DNA of 37,550 nt from the NCBI RefSeq assembly GCF_004349055.1, contig NZ_SMKX01000081.1, forward strand, positions 1 through 37,550, given 5' to 3'. Positions 16,966 through 24,888 of the stretch are shown here, piece after piece. The position numbers were made by a program, and so were the translations under genes. The stretch is from Kribbella antibiotica (GTDB taxonomy: Bacteria; Actinomycetota; Actinomycetes; Propionibacteriales; Kribbellaceae). Each line of letters opens with the position of its first letter. Positions within the stretch are counted from its first letter, which is position 1. A model generated the notes under the pieces. It was not told where the DNA came from and did no database searches. It was given only the letters and a program-made list of their open reading frames with translations.

Positions 16966-18048
16966 TCAGTTCTCCTGCAGTGCTCGGAGCTCGGCGCGGC
17001 GGTTGGCGATCCGGCCGGTGGCGGTGTCGTTGGGGGCGATCGGGAAGGCCTGGCCGTAGCCGGTGGCAACGAGTCGGGCGGCCGGGATGCCGAGGCGGAC
17101 CAGTTCGGCCTTGACGGCGGCGGCGCGTTGTTCGGACAGCGGCAGGCTGGTGGCGGGGGAGCCGAGGTTGTCGGTGTGGCCGGTGACCTCGATCCGCACC
17201 GACGCGCAGGTCTTGAGCAGCGTGGCGGCCCGGTCGACTGCCTGCTTCGAGGCATCGTTGACGATCGCGGTACCGGACAGGAAGTTGATCTTGTTCTGCC
17301 GGCCGAACTCTGACAGCCGGCTCTTGAACGTCCGGCAGGCCTCGGTCACGACCGGCTTGGTCGATTCCGGCACCTTCAGCTCGTCCGCGATCACCGCGCC
17401 CGGCACGGCCTGCGCCGCGGCCCGGGCCGCCATCGCCTTCGTGGCCTGATCCGGTACGGCGCCACTCAACGTGACCGTGGTCCCGTCGTACCGGACCGAG
17501 GCGTCACCGGTGCCGATCGCCATCGCGTGCAGCAGGGCGGTCAGCGTGTGGACCTCGGCGATCCCGTTGGCCGCATCGACGGTCACACGCTGGTCGTACT
17601 CACGATCGGGGCCGAGGACCTTCTCGACCTCGGTCTTGATCGAGTCCTTGGCCAGCTCGGAACGCACTGTCGCCTGGACCCGGATCGCGGTGTCGGTCCG
17701 GCCGATCTCGAAGCCGGGGGTCGTCTGCCCGGGATCCTGGGTCGGTGGCGGTGCCGGCGTACCGGACCCGGACTTCACCGAGACGGTGCGGACACCGTCG
17801 ACCTCGCGGACGATTGCTTCGATCTGGGTGGCGTCCACGTCGGTGGACACCAGGACCGAAGCGTCGCGGCCGTCCATCACGACGGTCGCTCCGTTGATCC
17901 CTCGGGCAGTGAGCGCGGCGGTGGCGTTCGATCGGAGCTCATTCTCGATCGAGTCGGCCTTGACCGGGAGCAGCACAGCAGTCAGCAGCACAGGTACGGC
18001 GAGAGCCGCGAGCAGCCAGACGACCGGCCGCCGAGCGAGTCGGGACAC
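16966..18048 (-). CDS. arfA: ArfA/OmpATb-like OmpA-family protein with BON domains
   Basis: About 360 residues from a GTG at 18048 with GGAGGA three bases upstream. A membrane anchor (RRPVVWLLAALAVPVLLTAV) is followed by two BON-like domains (about 30-90 and 110-225; VRYDGTTVTLSGAVPDQATK) separated by a Pro/Gly/Thr-rich linker, and by a C-terminal OmpA domain (about 245-360) with VRIEVTGHTDNLGSPA and the signature ATGRIANRRAEL for peptidoglycan binding. This is the order seen in mycobacterial OmpATb. The longer frame from 18150 is Arg-rich and not supported. It heads arfABC. Confidence 0.87.
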   Translation of the reverse strand: MSRLARRPVVWLLAALAVPVLLTAVLLPVKADSIENELRSNATAALTARGINGATVVMDGRDASVLVSTDVDATQIEAIVREVDGVRTVSVKSGSGTPAPPPTQDPGQTTPGFEIGRTDTAIRVQATVRSELAKDSIKTEVEKVLGPDREYDQRVTVDAANGIAEVHTLTALLHAMAIGTGDASVRYDGTTVTLSGAVPDQATKAMAARAAAQAVPGAVIADELKVPESTKPVVTEACRTFKSRLSEFGRQNKINFLSGTAIVNDASKQAVDRAATLLKTCASVRIEVTGHTDNLGSPATSLPLSEQRAAAVKAELVRLGIPAARLVATGYGQAFPIAPNDTATGRIANRRAELRALQEN

Positions 18049-18244
18049 TCTTCCTCCGTCAGAAGCGGTCCTTCGACGGGTGCGGGCCGAAGTGACCGTG
18101 CGCGAGCAGGTTACTCCGCCGCGCGCACGCGGTGCACGCCGGTTCGGCAAATCGGTACCGCGTGTCGCGCTGACTGGATCCGGTCAGCGTGTCCTGTCTC
18201 GGACAGGTCGCATATGTGCCAGCCCGGTGTGCAGGGAATCCCTT

Positions 18245-18273
18245 GACTTAGTTCGGGACTTAAACCGTACTTG
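18245..18273. promoter_or_regulatory. Tandem GACTTA repeats upstream of the first winged-helix gene
   Basis: GACTTA occurs at 18245-18250 and 18257-18262, and a related TACTTG at 18268-18273, spaced 12 and 11 bp. A TTGACT hexamer (18243-18248) could be a -35 element for the gene starting at 18333. Direct repeats near helical periodicity are typical of OmpR-type winged-helix binding, so autoregulation is possible. Confidence 0.35.
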
Positions 18274-18332
18274 TGCGTGTTTACGGCGCGTCTACTCGGC
18301 GGCGTCGGGTGTGAACAGGGGAGGGGCTTCGG

Positions 18333-18842
18333 ATGGAGAGGACGTCGGAATCGTCGTTGATCATCGGGGTGGCCACGTCGACGGCCGAGCGGGTGCAACT
18401 GGCCCGATTGCTCGGTGACGCCGATGCGCTGCTGCTCGTGTCCAGTGCCGAACAGGCCCGGGCGTTCCTTGAGCTCACCGAGACGATGACACCGACCGCG
18501 CCGGTCGTGATGGCACCGTCCGTCGTACCGGCGCCGGAGCCTGCGTCGCTGGAGCCCGAGCTACTGCTCGACATGGAGCGCCGGGTGGTCCGCTGGGAGG
18601 ACCGCGAGGTGCCACTGACCCGGCTGGAGCACGACTTCCTGCACTGCTTGGTAGAGGAACCCGGTCAGGTCTGGACGTACCAGCGTCTGCACCATGCGGT
18701 CTGGGGCAACGAACATCTCGGCCATGGCTCGCACATCCACTCCGTGGTGAAGCGTCTGCGCCAGAAGCTGGCCAACCTGGAGGCAACGGTCACCATCCAC
18801 GCGGTCCGCGGCGTCGGCTTCCACCTGCTGCCAACGGCCTGA
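18333..18842 (+). CDS. Winged-helix (OmpR/PhoB-type) DNA-binding protein with short non-canonical N-terminal domain
   Basis: A 169-residue protein. The C-terminal ~95 residues are a Trans_reg_C winged helix (DREVPLTRLEHDFLHCLVEE, VWTYQRLHHAVWGN, HIHSVVKRLRQKL, AVRGVGFHLL). The N-terminal ~60 residues (LIIGVATSTAERVQLARLLG, LLLVSSAEQARAFLEL) look like a shortened receiver-like or unknown alpha/beta unit without the phospho-acceptor Asp pattern of response regulators. A paralogue with the same layout lies at 23611-24177 on the other side of the subtilisin gene. No histidine kinase is nearby. The target is unknown; the flanked peptidase is a candidate. Confidence 0.82.
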   Translation: MERTSESSLIIGVATSTAERVQLARLLGDADALLLVSSAEQARAFLELTETMTPTAPVVMAPSVVPAPEPASLEPELLLDMERRVVRWEDREVPLTRLEHDFLHCLVEEPGQVWTYQRLHHAVWGNEHLGHGSHIHSVVKRLRQKLANLEATVTIHAVRGVGFHLLPTA

Positions 18843-18850
18843 CCAAACGA

Positions 18851-18887
18851 TCAGGGCCCCCAGACCATCGCGGTCTGGGGGCCCTGA
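18851..18887. terminator. Bidirectional terminator hairpin
   Basis: A perfect 16-bp stem (18851-18866 with 18872-18887) with loop ATCGC, placed between the stop of the plus-strand winged-helix gene (18842) and the stop of the minus-strand peptidase (18905). The arms are G/C-rich (core GGGCCCCCAGACC). No long T run follows, as is usual in this kind of genome. Confidence 0.85.
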
Positions 18888-18904
18888 CTATTCAGTTGTC
18901 AGTG

Positions 18905-21900
18905 CTACTTGGTGGCCTTCAGTGCGAAGTCCTCCGTGATCGGGGAGCCGGACTCCAGCTCGGTGGTCCGAGTCTGCGGCTTGTAGCCGTCCTTGGCCGC
19001 GATCAGTGTGAGCGGGTTGTTGCGGATGTCGAGCCAGTACGCGTACTGACCGGCAGCGTCGGTGGTGAAGGTGTAGGACTGCGCCCACGAGTCCACCTGG
19101 ACGGTTGCGCCGGGCAGCGCCTTGATCACACCGGTCGTGCTGACACCGGTCACCGTGCCCTGGATCTTGGCCCAGGTCGACGGCGGCGTGACGGTCAGCT
19201 TGATGTCGACCGGGTTGACCGAGTACGGCGTGTCCTCACCGATCGTGACGGCACCGGTGTACGTACCCGGCTGGTCGACGTTGGCGGTGAGCGTGACCTT
19301 GACGGTCGTCGACTCGCCCGGGGCCAGCTCGGCCTCGGTCTTGTCCAGCGACAGCCAGCTCACGTCTGCTGCGGATTCGGAGCAGTCCTCCAGACCCGGC
19401 AGGTTCTCCGAGTCCGCGGTGGCGGTGAAGCCACCGGACGAGCCACCGACCTTGTAGAAGCCACAGGCTGCGCCACCGCGGTAGCGGGCCTGGTTGGCGT
19501 TCGGCAGAGCCGCCCAGGTGTTGCTGGCCGGGTCGTAGGCGAAGCCGGCGTTGGTGACGGCGCCCGCCTGGATACCACCGACCACGAGCAGCTTGCCGCC
19601 GGCAACGGCATAGGAGCCGGCCCAGTGGTCGGCCGGAGCGTCGGCCACCGCGGTCCACGAGTCCGCACTCGGGTCGTAGACGTAGGCGTTCTTCAGCGAG
19701 TTGACGCCGTCGTTACCGCCGGCGCAGTACACCTTGCCGTCGATCGTGCCGCAGGAGAGGAACGCGGCCGCCTTCGGGTAGTTCGCCACTGTGGCCCAGG
19801 TGTTGCTTGCCGCGTCGTAGCTGACTACCGAGTTGCTCATCGGCGTGCAGGCCGAGGTTGTGCATCCGGCGACGGCGTACAACTTGCCGCCGGCAACAGC
19901 CTGACCGGCCGCGGACCGCGGGGACGGGTTCGGAGCCACTGCGGACCAGGCGTTGGCAGCCGGGTCGTACGACCAGGTCGCCGCATCCGGACCAGCTGCG
20001 GCCCAGCCACTGCTGGCGATGATCTTGCCGTTGACAGCACCGACCGTGATGGCGCTGCGAGCGGCCGGCAACGGCGCGATCGCGGTCCAGGTCTTCGCGG
20101 CGGTGTCGTACTTGTAGCTGTTCGCGGTCGATGTGGACCCGTTGCTACCGGCAATCGAGTAGACCGAACCGTCGACGGTGACCACTCGGTTGTCCATGAC
20201 GACGGCCGGGTGGTTGGCAATCGCGGTCCACGGTGCGGCAGCCGGAGCGTTGCTCTCCGGAACGTCGACCGGCTTGCCGGACAGGGCCGAGGCGAAGGAG
20301 GCCGGGACCTGGATCCGCTGCAGCGGGGCGCCGGGGCTGGTCAGCACCTGCGCCTTGGTGGTCTTGGTGCCGTTGGCGTTCTGCAGGACGAACCCACCGT
20401 CCTTCTCGCCGAACTTCACCTTGACCGGCGCACCGCCGGTGTTGGTGACGGTGACGTTCTTGCTGGTCTTGCCGCCCAGCGGCAAGGTGGCGCCGATGTC
20501 ACCGGGGGTGACGCTCAGCTGTCCGGCGTCCAGCGTGAAGTCCGCACTGGTCACCCAGTCCGCTTCGACCGAGACGGCCGACTGCGCGCTGACGTAGTTG
20601 CCGGCCTTGGCAGTGAAGCCCTGGTCGCCGTCGGCGGAGGAGTACAGCCAGTAGAAGCCATCGGCCAGACCGGTGTCCTCCGGCGTGGCAACCGTCGTAC
20701 CGGACTCGGTGGAGCCGTCACGGGTGACGACCGCTCCGTTGACCGCACCGCCGGTGTTGGCGTCCTTGACGTTACCGACGACGAGACCGCCGCCGACCGG
20801 CTCACAGACGACCTTGCTGCCGATCAGGACGTTGTCGACCTCCCACCACCACTCGTACGAAGCGTCGTAGTAGTGGAAGCGAACCTGTACGGCGGACTTG
20901 CCGGCCGCGGTCGGGATCGCGATCTCCTTGACGCCCCGTACGTCGGCAGTCGCCTGCCGTAGCACGTTGGTCCACGTGGTCCCGCCGTCGATCGACAGGT
21001 CGACGTCGGCCTTCTCACCACCGAGCCAGTTGAGGTCCTGGTTGAAGCGGATCACCGGAGCGGTGACCGCGGTCAGGTCCACGGACGGGCTGACCAGCGA
21101 GGTGTCCTGCGCTCCGCCGGCGGCGTATTTGTCGCTGTCGATGATCGCGAATCCGCCGGTACCGCCGGAGAGGTTGCCGCGCTTGCCCGGGTCGTCGAAC
21201 TTCCAGACCTGGCCGTTGGCCTTACCGTCAGTGACGGTCCAGCCACTCGGCGCCGCAGCGGCGTCGAACGTCTCGTACACGCCGTCCGAACCGTTCTTGT
21301 AGCCCGGCGCGGTCAGGCAGGCATCCTGCCGGACCTTGACGGCCACGTTCTTGGTCAGGTTGCCGGTGCCGACGGTGATCGGGACCGACGTGGTCTCGTA
21401 GCCCGGGATCTGCGACTCGACCTTCAGGTTGTACGCCGCTCCGCCCGGAACCTTGAAGCTGAACCGGCCGTTGCTCGGCGTGGTGTAGTCGAACACACCG
21501 CCCGGACCCTCGATGCTGACCTTCGCGTACAGCGGCCAGCCGTGGCCGGAGCCGTCGGAGATGGTGCCGCCGACACTGACCTGAGCCGCGCTCGCCAGAG
21601 CGAAGTTCTTCGTGGTGGTCTGACCGGTGGTGATGACGGCGGCCGCGGTCTGCGACTTGTAGCCGAACGACGCCACGGTCAGGTCGTAGGACCCGGCCGG
21701 GAGGACGCTCGAGAACGTGCCGTTGCTGGCCGTGGTCAGGCTCTTGTCGGGCTGGCCTGCGGTCTTGACCGTGACGCTGGCACCCGCGAGCGGGGCGCCA
21801 CCGGTGGCAGCGGTGACCGTGCCGGACAGAGTGCCGGTGTTGCCGACCGGAGCGGCGTTCAGCAGCGCGAGTGCGTCGAGGCGGCCCTGGCCGAAGACGT

Positions 21901-23314
21901 TGTTGTTCTCGGTCGTGCCACCGCACTGGGTGCTGGCCGTGTCGATCGCCGTCGTGTTCAGCAGCGCGCGGGTAGCGGCCACATCACCCTTCAGCGTCGG
22001 CGAGGCCGACCACAGCAGCGCGATCGCGGCCGCGAGGTGCGGCGTGGCCATCGACGTACCGTTGAAGGCGCCGTAGGTGTTGCCCGGCAGCGACGAGCGG
22101 ACGTTGACGCCCGGGGCCGAGATGTTCGGCTTGATCGTGCCGTTCTGACCGGCACCACGGCCGGAGAACGAAGCGATGTTGTTGTTGATGTCGTAGGCGC
22201 CGGCCGAGTAGTTGCTCGTCGAGCTGCCCGGCGAACCGGACGTGTTGCAGGCCGAGCCGCTGTTGCCGTTCGCGAACGCACCGAAGATGCCGGACGCGGT
22301 CCACGCGAGGGTGACGTCCTCCATGAACGGGTCGTTCGAGGGCAGCGTCGAACCCCACGAGTTGTTGATGATGTTCGGCCGCTTGCTGGCGTCGGGGTTG
22401 GCCCCGGCCAGGTTGGTCGGCTGCAGCATCCACTGACCGGACGCGATCAGCGCCGCGTCGGAGGGGCAGCAACCGTTGGCAGCGATCCACTTGACCTCAG
22501 GAGCGACGCCGATCTGGTTCCCGGCGCCGTCGTCACCGGCCATCGTGCCCATCGTGTGGGTGCCGTGACCATTGCCGTCGGCAGGCTTGGTCGGCGAGGT
22601 GCCGGCCGCGTCGAACCAGTTGTAGTTGTGGTCGAACGTCCCGTTGCCGAGGTTGCCGCGGTACTGCTTCACCAGGGCCGGGTGGTCGAACTGCACACCG
22701 GTGTCGATGTTGGCGATCGTGATGCCGGCGCCCTTGTCGCCGAACTGCGACCAGACCTGGTTCGCCTTGATGTTGGCGACGCCCCACTCGACCGCGTTGA
22801 TCTCGTGCTCCGAGGTGCCCTCGGTGATCTTCGGGACCTCGACGGTCATCGGGTTGTAGAGCCCGGCGACCTCGGTGTGGGCGGCCAGCTGCTTGGCCAG
22901 GTCGAACGATCCACCGTTGACGCGGATCGCGTTGGTGGCCCAGAACGACTTGTACTTGACGCCCTTGGCGTCCAGCTCGGCCTTGACGGCCTTCTGGGTC
23001 GCGGCCGACGTCGCGCGCAGCGCCTCGGCCACCCGCGTCCCGCGCTCGTTCCAGTCGGTGATCTTGCTGGCGGCGCTGAGATCCGCCTTCTGGCCGAAGT
23101 ACACCCAGAAGTCGGTGGCGGCCTTGGCGTCCTTGCCGTTGAGCTTGGCCATCAGCTCCGGCTTGATCTTGCTCGCCGGATCCGTGCCGGTCGGCTTGGT
23201 GGGCGGTGCGGCCAGGGCGGCGCCAGTGGCACCTAACCCGGTCGCGACGACGGCCACCGTCGCCAAGGCACCCACCAGAGTTCTGGCGAGCCCCCTACGT
23301 TTGCTGTCTGACAT
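18905..23314 (-). CDS. Secreted multidomain S8 (subtilisin) serine peptidase with Kelch repeats
   Basis: About 1469 residues from ATG 23314. Signal peptide 1-36 (cleavage near ALAA-PPTK), I9-like propeptide region to ~165, then the S8 domain with catalytic Asp204 (ANIDTGVQFDHP), His250 (GNGHGTHTMGT), oxyanion Asn in INNSWGS and Ser421 (NGTSMATPHLA). Next come two carboxypeptidase-regulatory-like beta domains, a jelly-roll/MAM-like module (YETFDAAAAPSGWTV), another regulatory-like domain, a BACON-like strand set, about five Kelch repeats (VYSIAGSNG, LYAVAGCTT, VYCAGGNDG, LLVVGGIQA), a second such strand set and a final regulatory-like domain. There is no LPXTG motif or C-terminal helix, so it is probably released. 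Substrate unknown; two winged-helix genes flank it. Confidence 0.92.
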   Translation of the reverse strand: MSDSKRRGLARTLVGALATVAVVATGLGATGAALAAPPTKPTGTDPASKIKPELMAKLNGKDAKAATDFWVYFGQKADLSAASKITDWNERGTRVAEALRATSAATQKAVKAELDAKGVKYKSFWATNAIRVNGGSFDLAKQLAAHTEVAGLYNPMTVEVPKITEGTSEHEINAVEWGVANIKANQVWSQFGDKGAGITIANIDTGVQFDHPALVKQYRGNLGNGTFDHNYNWFDAAGTSPTKPADGNGHGTHTMGTMAGDDGAGNQIGVAPEVKWIAANGCCPSDAALIASGQWMLQPTNLAGANPDASKRPNIINNSWGSTLPSNDPFMEDVTLAWTASGIFGAFANGNSGSACNTSGSPGSSTSNYSAGAYDINNNIASFSGRGAGQNGTIKPNISAPGVNVRSSLPGNTYGAFNGTSMATPHLAAAIALLWSASPTLKGDVAATRALLNTTAIDTASTQCGGTTENNNVFGQGRLDALALLNAAPVGNTGTLSGTVTAATGGAPLAGASVTVKTAGQPDKSLTTASNGTFSSVLPAGSYDLTVASFGYKSQTAAAVITTGQTTTKNFALASAAQVSVGGTISDGSGHGWPLYAKVSIEGPGGVFDYTTPSNGRFSFKVPGGAAYNLKVESQIPGYETTSVPITVGTGNLTKNVAVKVRQDACLTAPGYKNGSDGVYETFDAAAAPSGWTVTDGKANGQVWKFDDPGKRGNLSGGTGGFAIIDSDKYAAGGAQDTSLVSPSVDLTAVTAPVIRFNQDLNWLGGEKADVDLSIDGGTTWTNVLRQATADVRGVKEIAIPTAAGKSAVQVRFHYYDASYEWWWEVDNVLIGSKVVCEPVGGGLVVGNVKDANTGGAVNGAVVTRDGSTESGTTVATPEDTGLADGFYWLYSSADGDQGFTAKAGNYVSAQSAVSVEADWVTSADFTLDAGQLSVTPGDIGATLPLGGKTSKNVTVTNTGGAPVKVKFGEKDGGFVLQNANGTKTTKAQVLTSPGAPLQRIQVPASFASALSGKPVDVPESNAPAAAPWTAIANHPAVVMDNRVVTVDGSVYSIAGSNGSTSTANSYKYDTAAKTWTAIAPLPAARSAITVGAVNGKIIASSGWAAAGPDAATWSYDPAANAWSAVAPNPSPRSAAGQAVAGGKLYAVAGCTTSACTPMSNSVVSYDAASNTWATVANYPKAAAFLSCGTIDGKVYCAGGNDGVNSLKNAYVYDPSADSWTAVADAPADHWAGSYAVAGGKLLVVGGIQAGAVTNAGFAYDPASNTWAALPNANQARYRGGAACGFYKVGGSSGGFTATADSENLPGLEDCSESAADVSWLSLDKTEAELAPGESTTVKVTLTANVDQPGTYTGAVTIGEDTPYSVNPVDIKLTVTPPSTWAKIQGTVTGVSTTGVIKALPGATVQVDSWAQSYTFTTDAAGQYAYWLDIRNNPLTLIAAKDGYKPQTRTTELESGSPITEDFALKATK

Positions 23315-23610
23315 CCTTCGCAGCCCCTCACTGTGACGACCCCGAGTTGACTCCCCCGAGTCATGTAGTGCGCAGGGGGTGCAGCAGGCGGTTCCTTGGC
23401 GGTGAACCGGTCTGAGCGAACGCGCTGCGTGCCCCCCAGGTCGCCGCGAGTGACACGGCGAGCCTGTCGAGGACCCTATGCGGGTGCTGAACCGGGTCAC
23501 AAGCACCGATGGTGAGCAAGATGTGACTAACGGTCGCGCGGATCGAGGCAACGTGGTCAAAGAATGGCAATCCGTTGACGATCTGAGGCAAAGGTTGACA
23601 TGGTGACGGG
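23315..23610. promoter_or_regulatory. Divergent regulatory region between the peptidase and the second winged-helix gene
   Basis: A 296-bp gap that must carry both promoters. GTTGAC occurs twice in direct orientation 20 bp apart (23574-23579 and 23594-23599), just before the plus-strand start at 23611. These could be a -35 element or binding half-sites. No other gene was found here. Confidence 0.35.
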
Positions 23611-24177
23611 ATGGTCACCGCCCGTGTCCCCGCCCCAGCGGACGTCGATCTGACCACGACCGACGTCCATCCGTTCCCGCTGCTCATCGCAGTAGCAGCG
23701 TCACCCGAACAGCGTGTCCGCCTCGCCGAGCTCATCGACGACGTCGCGCCACTGCTGCTCGTCTCCAGTCTCGACGAACTGCGCAAGCTCTTGGTTCCCG
23801 GCCGGCAACCACCGCCGTCCGAGCCTCCTGAACCCGACGCCACCGACCTCACCGCCGACGAGGTGCTCACGATCGACCGGGTCCGCTCGGTCGCGAAGTG
23901 GCGCGGCCGCGAGGTCCAGCTGACGGACCTCGAGCACGACCTGCTGGCCCGGCTGATGTCGGCGCCTGTCCGGGTCTGGACGTACGACGCTCTCCACCAA
24001 GCCGTCTGGGGGACCCGCGAACTCCGCGGTACCGCCGACGTCCACTCGGTGGTGAAACGGCTCCGCCGAAAACTCGACGACCTCGGCACGACGGTCACCA
24101 TCGACGCCGTACGGGGGACGGGCTTCCGCCTAACCGACCACCAGCATCCAGCCATCACCTCACTCCGCGCAGGCTGA
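23611..24177 (+). CDS. Winged-helix DNA-binding protein, paralogue of the 18333-18842 product
   Basis: A 188-residue protein with the same plan as the product at 18333: an N-terminal unit (LLIAVAASPEQRVRLAELID, LLLVSSLDELRKLL), a Pro-rich linker, and a C-terminal OmpR/PhoB-type winged helix (GREVQLTDLEHDLLARLM, VWTYDALHQAVWG, DVHSVVKRLRRKLDDL, AVRGTGFRL). The two proteins are clearly similar over both halves, so the N-terminal unit is a conserved domain and not a truncated receiver that decayed. It is divergent from the peptidase gene. The start has only a weak ribosome site (GACGGG directly upstream). Confidence 0.82.
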   Translation: MVTARVPAPADVDLTTTDVHPFPLLIAVAASPEQRVRLAELIDDVAPLLLVSSLDELRKLLVPGRQPPPSEPPEPDATDLTADEVLTIDRVRSVAKWRGREVQLTDLEHDLLARLMSAPVRVWTYDALHQAVWGTRELRGTADVHSVVKRLRRKLDDLGTTVTIDAVRGTGFRLTDHQHPAITSLRAG

Positions 24178-24200
24178 CCAACACCCGCACCTACAAGGAC

Positions 24201-24215
24201 GCCGCCTCCGGCGGC
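24201..24215. terminator. Hairpin downstream of the second winged-helix gene
   Basis: GCCGCC-TCC-GGCGGC forms a 6-bp stem with a 3-base loop and is followed by the T-rich run ACTCTTCCTTT. A second small stem, GGCGCC-TGC-GGCGC, follows near 24229-24241. The 192-bp gap between 24177 and 24370 separates convergent genes and holds no supported ORF. Confidence 0.5.
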
Positions 24216-24369
24216 GACTCTTCCTTTGGCGCCTGCGGCGCGGTCCGCTGTGGCCGAGCCCTGACGTGATTGCGGCTGCGGAGCGTGGTTGCGTGGGAGG
24301 GGGCGGTCGGAGGTGATCCGCCGGAGAAGGACAGCAGATGGACACCGGCTCCGGCGGCGACCCTTGGCG

Positions 24370-24888
24370 TCACTGCCAACCGTCCAGCGAGAGCTCTACC
24401 TCGCCTGCAAGGTAGCTCCGCAGCGCCGTTGCCGTCGTATCAACGAAGGCAACTGGAATGCCGGCTGAGTCCACCCACTCGACTCGGTCGTGTTTTGCCG
24501 GCTCCAGGTTCGCGAGCTCACCACGCCAACGACGAGCGGCAAAGACGATCGTGACGAATCCGGTCGGCGACTCGACACCGAACGAACTGTGGATGACGTG
24601 AACCAGCCGCAGATCCGCCTCATCCACGACCAGCCCGGTCTCTTCCTGGAGTTCACGGACAGCTGTGGCCGTGATTGCCTCGCCGGGTGCAGCCTTCCCG
24701 ACGGGAAGATCCCACATCCCTCGTCCGAACTTGGCTTTGGGCCCACGTCTCAGCAGTGCGACCCGACCGCACTGTTCGTCATGGACGATCACGGCAGCGA
24801 CAAGCAGCGTCATCGATTCGGTTGCGGGACGGAGACCCGCCTCAATGTCACTGTGCGGCACAAGGTTCCTCTCGCTCTGCCCGGTCAT
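24370..24888 (-). CDS. NUDIX hydrolase
   Basis: A 172-residue NUDIX protein. The box is complete: G64 (GKAAPGE), then REL and QEETGL ending at residue 86, with MWDLPVGK just before. This family hydrolyses a nucleoside diphosphate linked to another group; the substrate is not predictable. Its ATG overlaps the stop of the XRE-TPR regulator gene (ATGA), so the two are translationally coupled and probably act together. The peptide cassette lies on the other side of the regulator. Confidence 0.9.
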   Translation of the reverse strand: MTGQSERNLVPHSDIEAGLRPATESMTLLVAAVIVHDEQCGRVALLRRGPKAKFGRGMWDLPVGKAAPGEAITATAVRELQEETGLVVDEADLRLVHVIHSSFGVESPTGFVTIVFAARRWRGELANLEPAKHDRVEWVDSAGIPVAFVDTTATALRSYLAGEVELSLDGWQ

